Positions 1-8,804 of a stretch of DNA of 64,000 nt are shown here, in pieces (the first letter of the stretch is position 1; each line of letters begins with the position of its first letter). The notes under the pieces were generated by a model. It was not told where the DNA came from. It saw only the letters and a list, made by a program, of their open reading frames with translations, and did not search any database. The position numbers and the translations under genes are program-made. Location: positions 310,001 to 374,000 of the forward strand of contig NZ_JFYV01000001.1 in the NCBI RefSeq assembly GCF_000632225.1. The letters run 5' to 3'. Source of the DNA: Sphingomonas sp. RIT328. GTDB lineage: Bacteria > Pseudomonadota > Alphaproteobacteria > Sphingomonadales > Sphingomonadaceae.

Positions 1-1152
1 GCGGTGGACGGCGAAGAAGCCGCGCACCTCGGCGAGGATGCGGTCGAACGGGCGCGTCTTGTAGCCGGTCACCGCCTTGACGGTATTGCCGTGCATCGGG
101 TCGCAGCTCCACACCACCGGATGCCCCTCGCGCGTCACCGCGCGGACGAGCTTGGGCAACGCCGCCTCGATCTTGTCGAAGCCATAGCGGGTGATCAGCG
201 TCATCCGCCCCGGCACGCGGCCGGGGTTGAGCGTGTCGAGCATGCGCAGCAGCGCGTCGGGTTCGAGGCTCGGCCCGCATTTGACGCCGATCGGATTGCC
301 GATGCCGCGCAGGAACTCGACATGCGCCGAGCCTTCGAAGCGGGTGCGGTCGCCGATCCACAGGAAATGCGCCGAGGTGTCGTACCAGTCGCCGGTCAGC
401 GAATCCTGCCGGGTCAGCGCCTGTTCGAACGGCAGCAGCAGGGCTTCATGGCTGGTATAGAAAGCGGTCTGCGCCAGTTGCGGCACGGTCTCGGGATCGA
501 TGCCGCACGCCGCCATGAACTCGAGCGCCTCGCCGATCCGGTCGGCGGTCTCGGCATATTTGCGCGACCACGGGCTGCGGCCCATGAAATCGTGCGTCCA
601 GCGATGCACCTGGTGCAGATTGGCATAGCCGCCCTGTGCGAAGGCGCGCAGCAGGTTGAGCGTCGCCGCCGACTGCGAATAGGCGCGGATCATCCGCTGC
701 GGATCGGGGATGCGGCTTTCGGGCGTGAAGGCGATGTCGTTGACGTTGTCGCCGCGATAGCTCGGCAGCTCGACGCCATCGATCACCTCGGTCGGCGCGG
801 AGCGCGGCTTGGCGAACTGGCCCGCCATGCGGCCGAGCTTCACCACCGGCAGCTTCGACGCATAGGTCAGCACCACCGCCATCTGCAGGATGACGCGGAA
901 GGTGTCGCGGATGTTGTTCGCGCTGTGCTCGGCGAAGGATTCGGCGCAATCGCCGCCCTGCAACAGGAACGCCTTGCCGGCGGCGACCACGGCCAGTTCG
1001 GCGGTCAGATTGCGCGCCTCGCCGGCGAAGACCAGCGGCGGGAAAGTGGCGAGCGTGTCGGTCGCCTGGGTGAGCGCGGCGGCGTCGGGATAGTCGGGAA
1101 GCTGGCGGGCATCGGCCTTGGTCCAGCTGTCGGGGGCCCAGTTCGCGGCCAT
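1..1152 (-). CDS. Class II 3-deoxy-7-phosphoheptulonate (DAHP) synthase, C-terminus cut by window edge
   Basis: Makes DAHP from phosphoenolpyruvate and erythrose 4-phosphate, the first step of the shikimate pathway, in the cytoplasm. The ATG at 1150-1152 begins [10 protein letters not shown], and the frame stays open for 384 codons to the window edge. The class II (plant-type) signature [10 protein letters not shown] lies near residue 65, and later segments such as HRWTHDF, GIKCGP-like and [10 protein letters not shown] fit the family. Family members are about 450-460 residues, so roughly 70 C-terminal residues lie outside. A long plus-strand frame over the same bases has no family features and is treated as a shadow. 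The gene is divergent from the secreted protein at 1320. Confidence 0.95.
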   Translation of the reverse strand, partial: MAANWAPDSWTKADARQLPDYPDAAALTQATDTLATFPPLVFAGEARNLTAELAVVAAGKAFLLQGGDCAESFAEHSANNIRDTFRVILQMAVVLTYASKLPVVKLGRMAGQFAKPRSAPTEVIDGVELPSYRGDNVNDIAFTPESRIPDPQRMIRAYSQSAATLNLLRAFAQGGYANLHQVHRWTHDFMGRSPWSRKYAETADRIGEALEFMAACGIDPETVPQLAQTAFYTSHEALLLPFEQALTRQDSLTGDWYDTSAHFLWIGDRTRFEGSAHVEFLRGIGNPIGVKCGPSLEPDALLRMLDTLNPGRVPGRMTLITRYGFDKIEAALPKLVRAVTREGHPVVWSCDPMHGNTVKAVTGYKTRPFDRILAEVRGFFAVHR

Positions 1153-1319
1153 GATCGGTGTGTCCTTCGGGTCTAAACGCCTCGCGACATGCGCCCAAAA
1201 CGGCTTTGACGCAACGAAGGAACGCTTGGGGCAGTCACCGCGACGTCTTTGCGGGCAACCCCGCATTGCCGGTCATCGCTGCAATCCTCTAGGATGAAGG
1301 TAAAGACAGGGGACGGGGC

Positions 1320-2330
1320 ATGCGGTGGTTGATCATGGGGCTTGCTCTCGCCGTCGCCAGCCCGCTGGCGGCGCGCGATCTGCCGGTGCCGGCGGACAAG
1401 GGGTGGCAGCATGCGCAGACCGGATTGGTGCTGACCGCACAGATCGACGGGATGCGCCGTACCGCGCTGACCGATGCGACGGCGTCCGAGCATGACGTGA
1501 TGGCACAATATCAGGCGGCCGACGGCAGCGTCAGCGCGACGATCTATCTCTTCCATCCCGCGGCCGACGATGTCGCCCTCTGGTTCGACCGGTCGCGCAC
1601 CACGCTTGAGCAGCGCGATCTGTTCCGCAACGCCGCCCCGGCCAGCGCCGATCCGGTCGCCTTCGCTGCGCCGGGCGCGTCGACGCCGTCCGCGCTGCGG
1701 CAGGTCTACGGTATCGCGGGCGGCGCAATCCGCAGTACCGCGCTGGCGGCGATCCCGGTCGGTGACTGGATCGTTGTCATCCGGATGACCGCACCGACGC
1801 TGACCGCGACGCAGCTCGACGCGCGGCTCCAGGCCGTTATCGGCGGGATACGCTGGCCGAAGCCGGAGGGAATGCCGGCCCCGGCGGCGGTGCCGATCGT
1901 CGCCTGCACCACCGCCTTGCACTTCGCCAAGGCGCAACCGATCAAGACGCTCGATATCCTGTCGATGCTGAGCGGAAGCATCGCTGCCTCCGCGGCCAAG
2001 TCCGAGCCCGCCGGCCCGCGCCCCATCTGGTGCCGCGACGGCGAGCCGCGCGTCGAATATGGCGTCTACCGGACGGACGAGCGGAGCTATGTCATGGTGC
2101 TGTACGACGCGGGCCGCACCGTCTCCGTCTTCCCGTCGATCATGGGGCAGATCGAGAAGAGCGGCAGCTATGCGGTCTCGCTCACCGATGTCGACGGGAC
2201 GACGAGCGCCTTTCCGACCTTCGATCATATGCCGTCGCCGAAACAGGTCTGGAGCCTCGTCGGCAGCGGCAAGCGCGTCGCGGTCTCCACCGGCAATCGG
2301 GTGACCATCGACGCCAACGCGGTCAAATGA
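1320..2330 (+). CDS. Secreted protein of unknown function
   Basis: 336 residues. It begins with a signal peptide (MRWLIMGLALAVASPLAARD, cleavage probably near residue 19), so the product is probably periplasmic. I recognise no catalytic motif. Two cysteines (in IVACTTAL and PIWCRDG) could form a disulfide. The ATG at 1320 follows a GGGGACGGGG stretch at a usable Shine-Dalgarno distance. It lies 47 bp upstream of the M48 protease on the same strand, so the two may be co-transcribed; a role in the envelope is only an inference from that. Codon use matches the neighbours. Confidence 0.85.
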   Translation: MRWLIMGLALAVASPLAARDLPVPADKGWQHAQTGLVLTAQIDGMRRTALTDATASEHDVMAQYQAADGSVSATIYLFHPAADDVALWFDRSRTTLEQRDLFRNAAPASADPVAFAAPGASTPSALRQVYGIAGGAIRSTALAAIPVGDWIVVIRMTAPTLTATQLDARLQAVIGGIRWPKPEGMPAPAAVPIVACTTALHFAKAQPIKTLDILSMLSGSIAASAAKSEPAGPRPIWCRDGEPRVEYGVYRTDERSYVMVLYDAGRTVSVFPSIMGQIEKSGSYAVSLTDVDGTTSAFPTFDHMPSPKQVWSLVGSGKRVAVSTGNRVTIDANAVK

Positions 2331-2377
2331 CCGGATCGGCGGTTCCGCTGGCGCCGCCGCTCGCCTAGAAGCGGCGG

Positions 2378-3358
2378 ATGATCAAGGCTCTGTTCTGCGT
2401 CGCGCTCGGATTGTCGCTGCCTTCGGCGGCCATGGCGCAGGATGCTGCGGCGACCTTTGCGGCGATCCGCGCGGTCGACGGGCGGATGGCGGGGATCGCC
2501 TATCGGCTGACCACCGCCAATGCCGCGCTGTGCCGCGAGCTGGCACCCACGCCGGGCTGGGCGATCCATGCGATCGACCAATATGACGCGCCCTTGCGCG
2601 ACGCGGCGCGGGTCAGCTTCGGGTTCGAGGCGCCGGTCGCGGTCGAGGCGGTGGTGTCGGGCGCGCCCGCGGCGTCGGCGGCGGTCCAGCCGGGCGATTC
2701 GATCACCGCCATCGACGGCAAGCCGCTCGCCGCCGTCGCCGGCAAGACGACGTCGAGCGCCACCCGCGACGCCGCGCTCGCGACGATCGCTTCACTGCCC
2801 GCCGACCGGCCGCTGCGCGTCGCGCTGGTCCGCGGCGGGCAGGCGCGCAGCGTCACCATCGCCGCTTCGCCGGGCTGTCGCAGCGCGTTCGAGGTGCTGC
2901 TCGGGCCGGGCATGGAGGCCTCGGCGGACGGGCGGATCGTGCAGATCGCGGTGCGCTTCTTCGAACGCTATAGCGACGACGAGGTGGCGGTGGTGGTCGC
3001 GCACGAGCTGGCGCACAACATCCTCCACCATGCGCGGCGGCTCGATGCCGCGGGGGTGAAGCGCGGGCTGCTCGCCGAGGTCGGGCGCAACGGCCGGCTG
3101 TTCCGGCTGACCGAGGATCAGGCCGATCTGCTCGGCATGTATCTGCTGCGCAACGCCGGCTATGATCCGCAGAGCGCGGTGCGCTTCTGGCGCGACCATG
3201 GCGGCGATGTCGACGGCGGGCTGTTCCGCAGCCGCACGCATCCGTCATCGGCAGCCCGGGCCAAGGCAATCGAGGCGGAGATCGCGCGCATCCCCGCCGA
3301 TGCGCCGCGCCCCTATGTCCCGCCGATCATCGCCACCGCCGACCAGCCGCTCGGCTAG
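2378..3358 (+). CDS. Secreted M48-family metalloprotease with an N-terminal PDZ domain
   Basis: 326 residues. A signal peptide (to about residue 21, ending AMAQ) indicates export. A PDZ-like stretch at about 80-165 contains the VQPGDSITAIDGKPL pattern. The zinc protease domain follows: HELAH at 209-213 gives two zinc ligands and the catalytic Glu210, and E246 in EDQADLLG is the expected third ligand. This resembles BepA/LoiP-type envelope-quality proteases, but with the PDZ placed before the catalytic core. The ATG follows GCGGCGG. The stop codon shares a CTAG tetramer with the stop of the convergent cysS. Substrates are unknown. Confidence 0.9.
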   Translation: MIKALFCVALGLSLPSAAMAQDAAATFAAIRAVDGRMAGIAYRLTTANAALCRELAPTPGWAIHAIDQYDAPLRDAARVSFGFEAPVAVEAVVSGAPAASAAVQPGDSITAIDGKPLAAVAGKTTSSATRDAALATIASLPADRPLRVALVRGGQARSVTIAASPGCRSAFEVLLGPGMEASADGRIVQIAVRFFERYSDDEVAVVVAHELAHNILHHARRLDAAGVKRGLLAEVGRNGRLFRLTEDQADLLGMYLLRNAGYDPQSAVRFWRDHGGDVDGGLFRSRTHPSSAARAKAIEAEIARIPADAPRPYVPPIIATADQPLG

Positions 3359-4794
3359 GCGGCGGGCGGGATCGCGATCGCCCAGTCCCAGCCGAGCGGA
3401 TCGCCGTCCATCACCTCGACCCCCAATGCGGCGAGTTCGTCGCGGATCGCGTCCGAGCGCGGGAAGTCCTTGGCCGCCCGCGCCTCGCGTCGTTCGGCGA
3501 GCCGCGCGGCGACCCCGGCGGCGTCGATCCCGGCGCTCGCCGGCCGGACGCGCAGATCCTCGCGCGCCAGCGTCGTCAGCCCGAGGCCGAATACCGCGTC
3601 GAAATCGGCGAGCGCCGCCAGCCGGTCGGCCGGGCTGATCCGTTTGTCGGCGAGCAGTTCGTCGAGCACCGGCAGCGCGCGCGGCGTGTTGAGATCGTCG
3701 GACAGCGCCGCATCGAGCCGTTCGCGATAGGGCGTCGCGGCGGCGGCGCCCTTCGCCTCGCCGCGGGCGCGCAGCGCCGCCACGGTCTGGACGTAGCGTT
3801 TGAGCCGGGTCTGCGCGGCGGCGAGATTCTCCCAGGAGAATTCGAGTTCGCTGCGATAATGCGCCTGCAGGCACATCAGCCGATAGGCGAGCGGATGGAA
3901 GCCGCGCTCGACCAGTGCCGGCAGGATCAGCGCGTCGCCCGCCGATTTGGAGACCTTGCCGGTGCGGTTGACGAGGAAATTGTTGTGCATCCACACGGTC
4001 GCGCCGGTGTCGGCGGTGCCGGAAAAGGCCTGGTTCTGCGCGATCTCATTGGGATGATGGATCTCGCGATGATCGATGCCGCCGGTGTGGATGTCGAAAT
4101 GCGCGCCCAGATACTGGCGGCTCATCACCGAACATTCGAGGTGCCAGCCCGGCGCGCCGCGGCCCCACGGGCTGTCCCACTCCATCTGGCGGTTCTCGCC
4201 CGGCGCGCTGGTCCGCCAGATCGCGAAGTCGGCCGGGTGGCGCTTGCCCGCGACCGTCTCGATCCGCCCCTCGACCGGGCCCTCGTCGCGGAGGCCGGCG
4301 AGCCGGCCGTAATCCGGCACGGTGCTGGTGTCGAAATAGAGGCCGTCGGCAAGCTGGTAGCAATGCCGCTCGGCGATCGCCTCGCCGAAGGCGATCATCG
4401 GCCCGACGTGATCGGTGGCGAGCGGGAAGCGGGCCGGGTCGCGGACGTTGAGGTCCTTGAGGTTCGCCTTGAACGCCGCGGTATAATGCGCCGCGATCGC
4501 CCAGATGTCCTGCCCGCTGGCGCGCGCCGCCGCCTCCATCTTGTCGTCACCGGCATCGGCGTCGCTGGTCAGATGGCCGACGTCGGTGATGTTGATGACA
4601 TGGGTGAGGCCATAGCCTTTCCAGGTCAGCACCCGGCCGAGCGTGTCGGTGAACAGATAGGCGCGCAGATTGCCGATATGCGCGTAATGATAGACCGTCG
4701 GCCCGCACGAATAGATGCGGACATCGGCGGGGTCGGCGGGCTCGAACAGCTCGGTGGTGCGGGTCAGGCTGTTGTACAGCGTCAGCGGCGTCAT
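3355..4794 (-). CDS. cysS: Cysteinyl-tRNA synthetase
   Basis: Class I aminoacyl-tRNA synthetase that charges tRNA-Cys, in the cytoplasm. 479 residues, normal for the family. The HIGH motif is HIGN at 39-42 and the KMSKS loop is KVSKS at 280-284. Cys30 plus the Cys/His of WHLECS and GGIDHREIHHPNE fit the zinc site that selects cysteine. The C-terminal anticodon-binding part ends WDWAIAIPPAA. It is co-directional with the GT39-type gene 43 bp upstream. The TAG stop overlaps the stop of the convergent protease gene. Confidence 0.98.
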   Translation of the reverse strand: MTPLTLYNSLTRTTELFEPADPADVRIYSCGPTVYHYAHIGNLRAYLFTDTLGRVLTWKGYGLTHVINITDVGHLTSDADAGDDKMEAAARASGQDIWAIAAHYTAAFKANLKDLNVRDPARFPLATDHVGPMIAFGEAIAERHCYQLADGLYFDTSTVPDYGRLAGLRDEGPVEGRIETVAGKRHPADFAIWRTSAPGENRQMEWDSPWGRGAPGWHLECSVMSRQYLGAHFDIHTGGIDHREIHHPNEIAQNQAFSGTADTGATVWMHNNFLVNRTGKVSKSAGDALILPALVERGFHPLAYRLMCLQAHYRSELEFSWENLAAAQTRLKRYVQTVAALRARGEAKGAAAATPYRERLDAALSDDLNTPRALPVLDELLADKRISPADRLAALADFDAVFGLGLTTLAREDLRVRPASAGIDAAGVAARLAERREARAAKDFPRSDAIRDELAALGVEVMDGDPLGWDWAIAIPPAA

Positions 4795-4837
4795 GCCGCC
4801 GCTCTAGCCCGGTCGCCCCGCCGCCGCCAAGGGGCGG

Positions 4838-6358
4838 TTACCGGCGCAGCGGCAGATCGTCGCGCAGATAGACGAGCAGATGCGCCCCCTCGCGCGGGAC
4901 GCGCGACACCAGGCGATAGCGGGCGGCGAGGGTGCGGGCCATGATCCGCTCGCTGGCGCGGTTCCACGGCGCCATCGGCACGTCCATCGTCACGATCACC
5001 GGTGGCCGCCGCGACAGGATGCGTGCGACCTCGCGCGCCTCGTCGATCCCGGTTGCGCCCTGTTCCGCCTCATAGGCGAGCGTCGAGGGGAAGGCGTAGG
5101 CGGTCGGGATGCAGGCCTTGGCCAGATGGTAGAGGATCGCGTCGCCGGCGAAGACATAGGGGCAATCGCCGCGGTCGTTCGCCGCCATCACCCGGGCGAC
5201 GGTGCGCGCCGAGTCCGCCTCGGTCGGCACCAGGGCGACGCGCGCGACGAACAGCGCCAGCCCATAGCCGAGCAGCAGCCAGGGCGCGGCGCGCCAGCGG
5301 CCGAGCGCGACGCCGGTGAGCATCGCCATCGGCACGAGCAGCGGCAGCGCATAATGATCGAAGAAGGCGCCGATCATCGCAAAGGCGACGAGCGCGGCGG
5401 CGAGCCAGCCGAAGGCGATCCACCGCTCCGGGGATCGCGGCCGCATCCGCCAGACCGCGGCGATGGCGATCAGCAGCGGCAGCAATTGCGCGGTCGTGCC
5501 GGCGAGCCGCGCGGCGATCTTGGCGGCGGGATAGCCCTTGCGCAGCGCGACCGAGGCGAAATTGGCGAACCAGAAGGCGTCGAACACCGCCGGCCCGCGC
5601 ATCCAGTAGAAACCGACGATTAGCAGCGTCGGCAGCAGTCCGAGCAGCGCCCAGATCGCCGCCGCCGCGATTACTGCCGGCGCGGAGGCGCGCGCGCGAT
5701 AAAGATACCAGAGGTGCGCGAGGCCGAAGAAGGCGCCTTCGACGACCGGCGTATATTTGGTCTGGATCGCCAGCCCGGCGAGCAGGCAGGCGACGCAGCC
5801 GCTGGCGACGATCGCGCCGACCGCCTGCGCCGCGGCGAGCCGCGGCAGGCGCAACGTCAGCACCACCGCGCCGGCGACGAACAGATTGTAGAAGACCGGC
5901 GACTGCCCGCCGCGCCCGCTGAGCAACGACAGCCACAGCACATAGGCGAGCCCGGCGACGAACCCGCCCGTCGCCGTCGCCCCGAGCCGCCGGCTGCCGC
6001 GCATCACCAGCCAGCCGGTCGCCGCCGCGAACAGCGTCGCGACCAGCTGATAGGCGAGGATGCCGTCGCCGGGCAGCAGCCGCATCGCCGCGAAGATCAG
6101 GAACAGGCCGGGCGGCTTGCGATCCCACAGATCGACATAGGGCAGGGCACCGTGCAGCAGGCGGTCGCCGACCAGCAGATAATATTGCTCGTCGACATGG
6201 ATGATCGGATTGCCAAAATCGCGGCAGCGCAGGATCACCGCCCACAGCAGCAACGCCGCGCCTTGCCCGAACATCGACAGCCCGAATGCGGGCCGCCGGA
6301 GCGCGGGCGATCGGCCGGCTACCGCGGCTGCGGCCGGGAAACGGGCCATATGGGTCAT
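4838..6358 (-). CDS. GT39/ArnT-like polytopic membrane glycosyltransferase
   Basis: 506 residues with about ten hydrophobic segments, so an inner-membrane protein. Early loop residues HVDEQYYL and WDRKPPG match the Dol-P-Man mannosyltransferase / ArnT type, in which an acidic residue after the first membrane helix is catalytic and the sugar comes from a polyprenyl phosphate. I chose the ATG at 6356-6358 (MTHMARFP) because AAGGA lies just upstream; ATGs at 6385 and 6349 are in frame and cannot be excluded. It is divergent from the GT2 gene at 6560, so the pair may act on one surface glycan (inference). Confidence 0.8.
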   Translation of the reverse strand: MTHMARFPAAAAVAGRSPALRRPAFGLSMFGQGAALLLWAVILRCRDFGNPIIHVDEQYYLLVGDRLLHGALPYVDLWDRKPPGLFLIFAAMRLLPGDGILAYQLVATLFAAATGWLVMRGSRRLGATATGGFVAGLAYVLWLSLLSGRGGQSPVFYNLFVAGAVVLTLRLPRLAAAQAVGAIVASGCVACLLAGLAIQTKYTPVVEGAFFGLAHLWYLYRARASAPAVIAAAAIWALLGLLPTLLIVGFYWMRGPAVFDAFWFANFASVALRKGYPAAKIAARLAGTTAQLLPLLIAIAAVWRMRPRSPERWIAFGWLAAALVAFAMIGAFFDHYALPLLVPMAMLTGVALGRWRAAPWLLLGYGLALFVARVALVPTEADSARTVARVMAANDRGDCPYVFAGDAILYHLAKACIPTAYAFPSTLAYEAEQGATGIDEAREVARILSRRPPVIVTMDVPMAPWNRASERIMARTLAARYRLVSRVPREGAHLLVYLRDDLPLRR

Positions 6359-6477
6359 CGGTCCTTGATAATCCGTGACCGGCACAGCGTCATGCGGAAC
6401 TTTTTTGCATAGGCCGGTGTGGCTTGGGCGGATCGGTGTCGTCTGTCATCGGGGCATCGCAGCGACCGACGCGCGGC

Positions 6478-6512
6478 GCCGACGTGGTCTGCGGGGGGTG
6501 GACCACGTCGGC
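6478..6512. promoter_or_regulatory. Perfect 12-bp inverted repeat in the GT39/GT2 divergent region
   Basis: GCCGACGTGGTC at 6478-6489 pairs perfectly with GACCACGTCGGC at 6501-6512 across an 11-nt loop. It lies 47 bp upstream of the GT2 start and about 120 bp from the GT39 start. It could be an operator for a dimeric regulator, or a hairpin in the GT2 leader RNA; no T-run follows, so a simple terminator is less likely. Confidence 0.6.
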
Positions 6513-6559
6513 ATGCGTCGCGGTCCGCGATGCCGCCAGACACGTCCGCCGGGGGCATC

Positions 6560-7438
6560 ATGTTTCTGCTCAACGACCATGATACGATGCTACGCAGCGC
6601 GGCGGGATCGTCGATCGCCGCGCGGCGGCTCGATCGGCGGCCGACGCCGCTGTGGACGGTGCTGATCCCGTTCTTCAACGAGCGCGATTATCTCGCCGCG
6701 ACGATCGCCAGCCTCGCCGCGCAGACCGTGCCGGTGATCATGATCCTCGTCGACAATGGCTCGACCGACGGCAGCGCCGATGTCGCCCGCGCCGCGGTGC
6801 GCGCGCACGGGCTCGACGCGCTGGTCATCACCGAACCGACGCCGGGCAAGGTCACCGCGCTGCGCACCGGGCTCGGCTGGGTACGGACGCGCTATGTCGC
6901 GACCTGCGACGCCGATACGCTCTATCCGCCGCATTATCTCGCCGAGGCCGAGCGGCTGTTGCAGCGCGACCGCTGCGTCGTCGCCGGCGCCTATTTCGTG
7001 CCGCCGGGCGCGGAACAGCCGGCGCGCGATGCCGAGGCGCGGCGCATCCTGTCGGCGGCGCGGCTGCTGCCCCGCCAATGCCATGCCGGCGGTGCGGGCC
7101 AGTGTTTCGACGTCGCCGCCCTGCGTGCGGCGGGCGGCTTCGACGCCGCGATCTGGGGCTTCATCCTCGAGGATCATGAGGTGATCCACCGGACGATGCG
7201 GCAGGGGCGGATGCTCTATTCGCGCGACCTGTGGTGCATGCCCTCGCCGCGCGAGCGCGACCGGGAGTCGATCCGCTGGACGCTGCTGGAACGGCTCGTC
7301 TATTCGGCCGCCGCCCCGGTCGCGGGCAGCTGGTTCTTCTATCGCTTCCTGGCGCGCCGGTTGCAGCGCCGCAAGTTGCTCAGCGTGCAGATGCGCGAGC
7401 GTGCGTTCCAGGATCTGGAGGGAACGGTCCTTGCCTAA
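6560..7438 (+). CDS. Family 2 glycosyltransferase
   Basis: 292 residues with a GT-A fold. The N-terminal motif LIPFFNERDYL and the metal-binding TCDADTLYPPHYL are typical GT2 nucleotide-sugar features, and GFILEDHEV carries the acceptor-side ED dyad. No strong membrane segment is seen apart from a weakly hydrophobic C-terminal stretch (SAAAPVAGSWFFYRF). I chose the ATG at 6560 (MFLLNDHD), which follows GGGGGC; an upstream in-frame start at 6419 would add 47 Arg/Pro-rich residues unlike the family. The stop overlaps the start of the deacetylase, so the two are one operon. Confidence 0.88.
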   Translation: MFLLNDHDTMLRSAAGSSIAARRLDRRPTPLWTVLIPFFNERDYLAATIASLAAQTVPVIMILVDNGSTDGSADVARAAVRAHGLDALVITEPTPGKVTALRTGLGWVRTRYVATCDADTLYPPHYLAEAERLLQRDRCVVAGAYFVPPGAEQPARDAEARRILSAARLLPRQCHAGGAGQCFDVAALRAAGGFDAAIWGFILEDHEVIHRTMRQGRMLYSRDLWCMPSPRERDRESIRWTLLERLVYSAAAPVAGSWFFYRFLARRLQRRKLLSVQMRERAFQDLEGTVLA

Positions 7439-8234
7439 TCTGATTCTTTGCGCCGACGATTTCGCCTATTCGCGTGGCGTCAGCGAGACGATCGCCGAGC
7501 TCGCTGCCCTGGGCAAGCTCAACGCGACGAGCTGCATGACGCTGATGCCCGGCTGGGCAGAGGATGCCGCGCTGCTTCGCGACCTGCCCGCGCACGTTTC
7601 GATCGGCCTCCACCTGACGCTGACGCAGGAGCGGCCGCTCACCGATATGCCGCGGCTCGCCCCCGACGGTCGCCTGCCCGAGATCGATCCGCTCGCGCGC
7701 CGCGCGGCGCGGCGCAACCTGCCGCTCGACGAGATCGCCGCGGAGATCGCCGCGCAATTCGACGCCTTCACCGCGGCGATGGGCCGCGCCCCCGACTTCG
7801 TCGACGGCCACCAGCATAGCCATGCGCTGCCCGGCATCCGCGACATCGTCCTGTTCGAAACCGCGAGCCGCGCGCCCGATGCCTGGCTGCGCGACTGTAC
7901 CGACCGCGTCGACGCGATGCTGGCGCGCCCCTTCGTCGGCAAGGCGATCGGCAGCGCCTATCATTCGCGCGGACTGCGCCGGGCGGCGGCGCGCTACCGG
8001 CTGCGCTGCAACGACAGTTTCGCCGGCCATTATGACTTTTCGAGCGACTACAAGACGCTCTTCCCGCGCTTCCTGCGCCGGGCCGCGGGCATGCATCTGG
8101 TGATGTGCCATCCCGGCGCGGGCAAGCGCGACGGCGATTCGATCGCGGCGGCACGGCCGCGCGAAGCAGATGCCTTGCGGAGATGGTCGATTGCGGACAT
8201 GGCGGCGGCGGAAGGGCTGGCGTTTCCAGCCTGA
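7431..8234 (+). CDS. ChbG/HpnK (YdjC) family carbohydrate deacetylase
   Basis: 267 residues. The family removes N-acetyl groups from amino-sugars, using a metal held by an Asp and two His. The metal-binding ADDFAYSRGV near residue 9 and DGHQHSHALPGI are both present, as is the late MCHPG motif. I chose the TTG at 7431 because GGAGGGA lies about 7 bases upstream and the protein then begins directly with the family's first beta strand. It overlaps the GT2 gene by 8 bp. HpnK acts in hopanoid modification, but no hopanoid genes are nearby; a deacetylated sugar made with the GT2 is more likely (inference). Confidence 0.88.
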   Translation: MPNLILCADDFAYSRGVSETIAELAALGKLNATSCMTLMPGWAEDAALLRDLPAHVSIGLHLTLTQERPLTDMPRLAPDGRLPEIDPLARRAARRNLPLDEIAAEIAAQFDAFTAAMGRAPDFVDGHQHSHALPGIRDIVLFETASRAPDAWLRDCTDRVDAMLARPFVGKAIGSAYHSRGLRRAAARYRLRCNDSFAGHYDFSSDYKTLFPRFLRRAAGMHLVMCHPGAGKRDGDSIAAARPREADALRRWSIADMAAAEGLAFPA

Positions 8235-8252
8235 CGGGAGCGTGGACGCAGA

Positions 8253-8804
8253 TTGGGCGAGGCTGGACTTCGCGCCATCTTCCTCGAACAGCGGACGATG
8301 CTGGCGCGGCTGCTGACCGCGCGGCTCGGCAGCCGCGACGAAGCGGAAGATGCGCTGCAAGACATGTGGTTACGGATCGACCAGCTCGCCGATCAGCCGA
8401 TCGCGCAGCCGGTCGCCTTCCTGTGCCGCGTCGCCAGCAACCTCGCCACCGACCGGCGGATCGCGGCGGCACGGCGGGGCGCGCGCGAGGCGGCATGGCT
8501 GGAGGATCAGCCGGCTGCGGACGATCTGCCCGATGCCGAACGCACGCTGGTGATGCGCGACCAGCTGCGCGCGATCGAGGCGGCGATCGCGGCGATGCCC
8601 GAGCGGATGGCGACGGCGCTGCGGCTCTATCGGATCGAAAACCGGCCGCAGCGCGCGATCGCCGAAGAATTGGGGATCAGCGTCAGCGGCGTCGAAAAGC
8701 TGTTGCAGCGCGCCTATCGGATTATTCATGCGCAGGCGAACGCGATTGCTGCGGATATGCCGGTCGCGCATCGTCATGATGATGGAAGGGGGCAGCGCCT
8801 GTGA
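8253..8804 (+). CDS. ECF sigma-70 factor (FecI-like)
   Basis: 183 residues. Region 2 includes SRDEAEDALQDMWLRI, and region 4 includes RAIAEELGISVSGVEKLLQRA. It most likely directs RNA polymerase to the receptor and metabolic genes that follow. The only in-frame start keeping the conserved N-terminal helix is TTG at 8253; ATG at 8298 would delete it. The last four bases (GTGA) hold the FecR start codon. The set sigma - FecR - TonB receptor is the standard surface-signalling arrangement for siderophore or other substrate uptake. Confidence 0.92.
   Translation: MGEAGLRAIFLEQRTMLARLLTARLGSRDEAEDALQDMWLRIDQLADQPIAQPVAFLCRVASNLATDRRIAAARRGAREAAWLEDQPAADDLPDAERTLVMRDQLRAIEAAIAAMPERMATALRLYRIENRPQRAIAEELGISVSGVEKLLQRAYRIIHAQANAIAADMPVAHRHDDGRGQRL

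Noticed and set aside
7431..8234. Hopanoid-biosynthesis role for the deacetylase
   Set aside because: No squalene-hopene cyclase or other hpn gene is present nearby; only the family name suggests it.
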